From Misgurnus anguillicaudatus (Eukaryota > Chordata > Actinopteri > Cypriniformes > Cobitidae), in contig NC_073354.2 of the NCBI RefSeq assembly GCF_027580225.2, positions 21,163,001-21,227,000 of the forward strand: a stretch of 64,000 bases of DNA, read 5' to 3'. Each line of letters opens with the position of its first letter. Within the stretch, counting starts at the first letter, position 1. The notes under the pieces were generated by a model that ran no database searches, had not been told where the DNA came from, and saw nothing but the letters and a program-made list of their open reading frames with translations. The position numbers were made by a program, and so were the translations under genes. Below, piece after piece: positions 58,090 through 64,000 of the stretch.

Positions 58090-60030
58090 AAAATAAGATA
58101 ATCTGTCAAGATAATCAATATGTATTTTTTTTAAATTATCATGTCAGCAATACATTATAAAAAATACAGTTTTTGCTGTTTTACCTTCATATGTGCTGAT
58201 TGTTAAAACTGTCAGTCAAATGTGCCACTGGGATCCGGGCCTAACAGAATCCATTTGCAGAGTTGGAAGAAAGGTGAACTGCGGGATTTATCTCTTGTGT
58301 ATGACGCTATATATAACCACCCAGACTTTGAGTTAATTCCTCTTCAGGCGCCGTCATAACCGATGACTCTCTTTTTTTCTGTCTCTGGTTATTGTGAAGG
58401 AGCTACGCTGGAGTTTATCAGCTTTCAATTTGCCGTGTTTGAGCTCTAGGGGTCACAGTGCAGTCACGCTACTCTCTCTGGGTTTACGGCTTTTTAATCA
58501 ACTTCTACAACCGCTTCTATCTGTGTGCTGTTGGCCTGAGGGTGCAGAAGAGTGGAAGTGTATAGAACTGTATCTTTTAAAAATACTGAGTAAGGAAAAT
58601 CGGTATCGGTGATATCTACATTGAATTAAATGCTATGCGAGCCTTTAGCTTAAACCATCAAAGTCCTTGCTGAATCTGTAGGATAACTAACAAAGTTGTA
58701 ATGTCACTAACAAAGTTAAGTTTGCCATAATAAACATTTGTTTCTCTTAAAGCTGAAAATGTTACACTTTAAACTTTTAGTTGCACTCTGAGAACAAAAC
58801 TCAAGTTTAATTGTTGTCAAACACGGGTGTTTTTTAAAAGCTGAACATTTTAACCTAAAAGTGCAAGTTCAAGCAAAAAACCCAAAGGCGCCATTAATAA
58901 CGCAGGAGAAAAGAGGAAGTGTCAGCACTGAGCCTTGCACAACTTCTCACACTCAAATCGATATAAGCTGTTACAATTTCACAGTTGGTCATGCTTCACT
59001 GTTTGACACTTGCTCCTTTAGTGCAGGTTGGGAGAGTTTCTGAATGCGTGAGTCAGGACAGAAAGAAAGTGGCAGAGAGAGGTCTGTCGCCAAGCGGGAG
59101 CTCATATTGACACCTTCAATGCACGGCTCCACTTGGCATGCAGTCGACGGTGTCCACAGCAGAGTAGCTGCAAATGAGTCCAGTCTATCTCTTGGTTCCC
59201 CAGGCGGCAAAACAACCTCTTCCCTCACCTCCATCATAGCATCTTGGAGACCCTCAAGGCAGTGATATACAAACCTTAACTTTGCCTGGCCCAATAGGGG
59301 GCATCATGTATAATTTAATGGATCATGTATACAAATGCCCTCTTCAGCAAGTTGTTAGGCTGAGCACTGGTGGAGTACTTCAGTGTCAAATGTCTGGTTG
59401 CTTGTGAAAAGCTCAGAATATATTTTAAGGTTCTAGCATAAACCACTATAGGAGATAGCTTTATATACTTTATTGATACCTGTATACTTTTTTGATACCT
59501 GTAATATGTGTTGCCTTTAATGATTTGTTAAAGCAATAGTTCACCCAGTAATGAAGATTCTGTCATGATTTTAAAATCCTGGCTGTGCTGGAGAGAGAAA
59601 TAATAAATCATATGCAAACTTCAGACGCTGCATAGAAGATGGATTTTTAAATTTTAACAGGTCACGTGTCTTTCCGGGAACTTGCAGATGCCGACAAGTG
59701 GCAGCGTGAATGAACAAAAAAATAAAACGATCCCAGAATAATCAGGGATGCATTTTCTGTGTATTTTTTGGAATGTCTGTGTGAAAAGGGCTATAAGGAG
59801 ACTCTTGACTCTTCTCCTAAATCTTAAACATGCTTACACTACAAGATTTTAAAATCATGGTGCATAACTACAGCATATTATTAAGATTATTGCGCCAAAG
59901 GGTGAAGTGGATGTAATTGAGTGGAAATTGTACATATTTATTATTATTTTTAATGTTAACATTTGCAATCTTGTACAATAGCAGCATTCTTCACCCACCT
60001 GGTATGTTTAAAACCAAGGCGATTTCTCTT
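58090..60030. other. Intergenic, nothing recognised
   Basis: No exon or paired repeat ends found. Confidence 0.4.
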
Positions 60031-60031
60031 A

Positions 60032-60897
60032 AAGTGCACCTATTTTGTTGCTAAAAACAACGTTATTTTGGTATAATGCAATGTGTTCGCGTGGTTTATG
60101 GTAAAAACCATTATTTTCTTCATACCGTACATTTTTGTAGCTGGAAATTTCACTCTCTTCATGAAATGCACGTATTTTAAAAGCTCTGTGTCCCCGATTG
60201 GTCAGCTAATCTGTATGTTGTGATTGGCCTGAAAACCTCTGACGTCATGTGAGGTATTACGATAATGTCGGTCTTGTCTACATCAGCAATCCCAGGAAGT
60301 AAACTGCTGCCTACAATCCCTGTGTTTGTTGTCGTCTTATGCTGCGTTCTCACCAGCGGTGGTAGAGGCGTCAAGCGCAAGTGATTTCAATGTTAAGTCA
60401 ATGTGAAGACGTGTTGACGCGCGTCTGGAGGTCTTGCGGCGTGAATATGGCGTTTAGCATGGCAGACGTGATTCCCCCTCATGTGTAGATCGCACGAATG
60501 GCGCAAATTCAGTGTTGCCGCAGCAAACACGCGAGTTGAAAAATGTGAACTTTGGTGGAAAAACCCGCCGCGTTAACCAATCAGGAGCTTGCTTTGGTAG
60601 TGATGTGATTACAGGAAGCGAGCGGAGGAAGCCCCTCCCAATGCGCGAATTTCTGCGTGAATGTCTTAATAACTAGAATTTCTGAATCGAGTAAACTCAA
60701 AATGTTCAAACGGCAAACTAGACGTGTTAGACGCCTCAAACGTGGCTGGTGTGAACCCACGGTAAGAAAAGAGATTTACATTGGAGACAATTACTCACGT
60801 CATCGTTTACTTTGGTGTGTAAGTGTGTATTAGTACATACTAACGATATGCAAAAGGTACATATCCCAAAGGAAATTTAAAATCGTGAATCGGACAA
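60032..60897 (+). repeat. Dispersed repeat, copy 2 (opposite orientation, different MITE)
   Basis: Starts TTAAAGTGCACCTATTTTGT and ends AATAGGTGCTCTTTAA, so its ends are inverted. It matches copy 1 except for the 420-bp insertion at about 60,343-60,765. Confidence 0.8.
60343..60765. mobile_element. MITE inside dispersed repeat copy 2
   Basis: Absent from copy 1 at the matching site. Ends GCGTTCTCACCAGC and GCTGGTGTGAACCC are imperfect inverted repeats. GC-rich interior. Confidence 0.65.
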
Positions 60898-61039
60898 TAG
60901 GTGCTCTTTAATTCTTGTTTTTGAGGCAACGATTATGTTTTTACAGACGTTACTCGGCTAGTCATGTTGTTCACATTATTCAGGCAGAGGCATGAGTCAT
61001 TTGTTGATCCAGAAATTACATACTGCATGAATTTGTATG

Positions 61040-61372
61040 TATGAATTTTGTTTTTCTAATGAACACAAAAGAAGATATTTGGTAAGCACACAGCTGATTG
61101 TAACCATTGACTTCCATAGTAGGGAAAATACAGTGGAATAAATTTAATGAATACCCTCTCCTGTGTGCTTACCATTGTTCATCAAAATATCTTCATCATT
61201 TATCACAATATTTCCATAATATTTGTTTTCCTACTATGGAAGTCAATGGTTACAATCGGCTGTGTGCTTGCCATCATTTATCAAAATATCTTTTGTTTTT
61301 ATCAAAAAAATAAATTCATACAGGTTTAAAACAACACGAGGAAAATAATTTTTGGGTGAACTATCCCATTAA
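61040..61372. mobile_element. MITE of the GGGTGAACTA family (copy 2)
   Basis: Internal inverted halves: AACCATTGACTTCCATAGTA at 61,101 is mirrored at about 61,232. Right end TTTTTGGGTGAACTATCCC. Confidence 0.7.
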
Positions 61373-61623
61373 AAAATAAAGATTGTAGATTTGATTTTAG
61401 AGTTTATATTGTCCTCTCATGGCTGGATCATAAGGTTCTGATGGTTGACTGGCTGCCCTGCAGTACGGCACCTTGATAATCTGTCACTAATGTTGCACCA
61501 GCCCATCGGCTGTTTACCCCACATTTTGCCCAAGTTATTCAGTATCCCATCTATCAGCAGGGTAAGATGTTGTTCACCCTGGGGAGTGGGCTGAAGATTT
61601 ACTGCTACACTCTGATACATGAC

Positions 61624-61626
<3 letters not shown>

Positions 61627-61695
<69 letters not shown>
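61627..61695. repeat. (TG)n microsatellite
   Basis: About 34 uninterrupted TG units. Confidence 0.97.
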
Positions 61696-61697
<2 letters not shown>

Positions 61698-61861
61698 AGT
61701 TATTTGTAGGATCATTTTTTTTAAGATTATTGTAAAAAAACAGTGATGAACACTAGTTCCTAAAGATATTATAGTGTTTCTATTTAGCTTTACGGTGTTT
61801 TGGGTTGTTTATCAGAGCATAATGCAGAATAGGTCAGAAACTACTGTACAAATGACCTCCC

Positions 61862-62209
61862 TTAAAGTGATAGTTCACCCAAAAAATAAGAATTCTGTCA
61901 CTCTTATGTTGTTACAAACCTATACATTTCTTTGTTCTAATGAATACGAAGGAAGATATTTTGAGGAATAAAAGAGGTAAACAATTTTGACTGTTCAACT
62001 GTTCATAAGCCCCATTTAATTCCATAGTAGTCTTTTTTTCTACTATGGAAGTAAATGGAGCTTCTAGTTGCAGTTGGTTTGGTAACAAACATTCCTCAAA
62101 ATATCTTCATTTGTGTTCATCAGAACAAAAAAAATGTATACAGGTTTGTAACAACATTAGGATAAAAAAATGAAGCCAATTTTTATTTTTGGGTGAACTA
62201 TCCCTTTAA
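61862..62209. mobile_element. MITE of the GGGTGAACTA family (copy 3)
   Basis: Starts TTAAAGTGATAGTTCACCCA and ends TGGGTGAACTATCCCTTTAA, inverted repeats. Halves mirror around the CCATAGTAG/CTACTATGG centre near 62,035. Confidence 0.85.
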
Positions 62210-62959
62210 GAATGCAGACTTGCAGAAAAGCAGCCAAGGATATTTTCTATACAGTAAGTCATTCATCTTGTAGTATAATACCAACAGGGGTGTTTCTCAT
62301 TGCAGGGAGGCACCAAATATAATAAATGACTCGATCCAGTGCCAATCCAGGTTGTTTCGTCCTCCTATGGGATTTTGAATGCAAAATAAAGTTAAGATCT
62401 CTTCAATCATCTTCAGACTGAACGCATTTCTTTTTACTTCCTGTGGCCAGAAAACAGTGGAACTCTGAATCAGCCATGCTGAGATCAATAGAGAGGCGGG
62501 AGGAGAAAATTACTTCCCTCTCCTGCTAGCACGTAGATTGGCTTTTCACATCTTCATTTGGAGCTGTGCAGTTTGGTTTCAATGTGTGTCAGCATTGGCA
62601 GGGTACACAGGCCTCTGATTCCTGTGGATCAATGGCACATTTTAACAGGGGTAATTTCTGTTGGAGAAGGCAGGATGAACTAAATGTATAGTCAAAGGCC
62701 ATTGTGGATGTGGTGGCTAGTGGGCAGACTGGGAGAGTTTCAATACGTCTTTGGAATAAAGGGAAAGTTGGCTGGTAAAGCTTTTTAGATTTATGCATCT
62801 GGAAGATGTTTTTATCCAATGTGACTTTCACTGCATTCAAGCAGTACATTTTTCTCAATATGTGTGTTTTCTAAGAATAAGCCCACAAACTTTTAACCTG
62901 CTACCACAGTGCTCTACCAACAAAGCTACAGGAAGACCTAATGCTGGGTCAGATGTTTC

Positions 62960-63590
62960 TTAAAGGGACATTCCACTTTTTTTGAAAATATGCTCATTTT
63001 CCAGCTCCCCTAGAGTTAAACATTTTGATTTTTACCGTTTTGTAATCCATTCAGCTGATCTCCAGGTCTGATGCTAGCACTTTTAGCATTGCTTAGCAAA
63101 AATGATAGAATCTGATTAGTCCATTATTGCACATAAAAAATAACCAAACAGTTTCCATATTTTTCCTATTTGAAACTTGACTCTTCTGTAGTTACATCGT
63201 GTACGAAGACCGATGGAAAATTAAAGGTTGCAATTTTATGGCAGACATAGCTAGGAACTATTCTCTCATTCTGGCGTAATAATCAAGGATTTTGCTGATG
63301 TAACATGGCTGCAGGAGGCACGTATTACGCACTTGCCGAAAATAGTACCCTGCCATTAAAAGTTACTAAGGGGACTATTTTCGGGCAACATATCGAAACT
63401 CTTTGGTTATTTTTTAGGCGCGATGCTAATGGTCTAATCAGATTCTATGGATTGTGCTAAATGCTAAAAGTGGTAGCGCCAGACCCGGAGATCAGCCGAA
63501 TGGACTCCAAAACGGCAAGAATCAAATGTTCAACTCCAGGGGAGCTGGAAAATGAGCACATTTTCAAAAAAAGTGGATGTCCCTTTATGT
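62960..63590. mobile_element. Foldback element, about 200-bp arms
   Basis: Starts TTAAAGGGACATTCCACTTT and is mirrored to about 63,585-63,597. Arms contain GAAAATATGCTCATTTTCCA and its complement. Centre without frame. Confidence 0.85.
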
Positions 63591-64000
63591 CCCTTTAAAC
63601 CCCTTTCACATATTGCGTTGATCCCATAAAATTGCCAGATTACCTCTTGTGTGAATACATGCCCTGGAATCGATCCTATGATTGTTTCTAGGATAGGGAC
63701 CTAGTAACATTCTCGTAACGCGTTTGTGTGAACTAAAGGGAGGGACAATGCCGTAAGGGGTGTGTTGTAATGAGAACATGAGTGTGGTCTCAACAATATA
63801 GTTATAGTTATAGTTTAGCTCTTTGACACACAACAAATGTCTGCAAACTGGAATGAAGCAGAGATTAGGGAGCTCCTCACTATCTGTGCTGATGCTGTGA
63901 TCATTTGACAGCTTAAAAGAATTGTACTTTTTGAACAAATTGAACAAACTTTAGATGCTGCTAAGTGCAGGATAACAATTTACATGTCTTTACAGGATCT

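Overview
The window looks like nuclear DNA of a bony fish, probably a cyprinid. It is AT-rich, genes are few and split by large introns, and much of the DNA is nested transposons of teleost type: LINE, DIRS and gypsy fragments, hAT-like and Harbinger-like MITEs, foldback elements and mariner-like elements. One gene, vertnin, is recognised firmly by its product. The species call is an inference from the repeats; no database search was possible.

Left two thirds (1-38,600): a small tandem cluster of immunoglobulin-superfamily receptor genes on the + strand. Copy A enters from the left edge; only its 3' part is here (transmembrane exon 523-603, tail exons to about 5,330, poly(A) signal near 5,784). 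Copy B appears complete (17,231-37,344): signal-peptide exon, one V-type Ig exon, a row of 24-base Thr-rich stalk microexons, a transmembrane exon, and two tail exons with one ITIM-like and one ITSM-like tyrosine motif. Copy C (about 38,448-38,580) is only a deleted V-exon relic. The introns are swollen by transposons: a LINE holding a solo LTR (1.9-3.5 kb); a mariner-like element split by a LINE that is itself split by a MITE carrying a 1.7 kb foldback element (6.0-11.9 kb); two mariner-like MITEs (13.4-16.0 kb); a decayed gypsy element split by a 2.5 kb LTR and two MITEs (19.7-24.7 kb); a hAT inside another 8-bp-TSD element (27.2-28.6 kb); a gutted DIRS element holding two insertions (28.7-31.5 kb); and a Harbinger-like element inside another, inside a tandem-repeat element (33.1-36.8 kb).

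Middle (39,000-48,620): two inverted-repeat elements, then vertnin (vrtn): non-coding exon 1 ending at 44,116, an intron with a roughly 100-bp minisatellite, and one coding exon (45,583-47,628, 681 residues). The N-terminal half resembles an OTU fold lacking its catalytic cysteine; the C-terminal half holds five helix-turn-helix-like repeats.

Right quarter (48,620-64,000): no gene recognised. It holds inverted-repeat elements, microsatellites, and two oppositely oriented copies of one repeat that each carry a different MITE. Vrtn and the Ig receptors are probably unrelated neighbours. Within the receptor genes all exon junctions from the leader to the transmembrane exon are phase 1, so stalk exons can be added or lost without breaking the frame.
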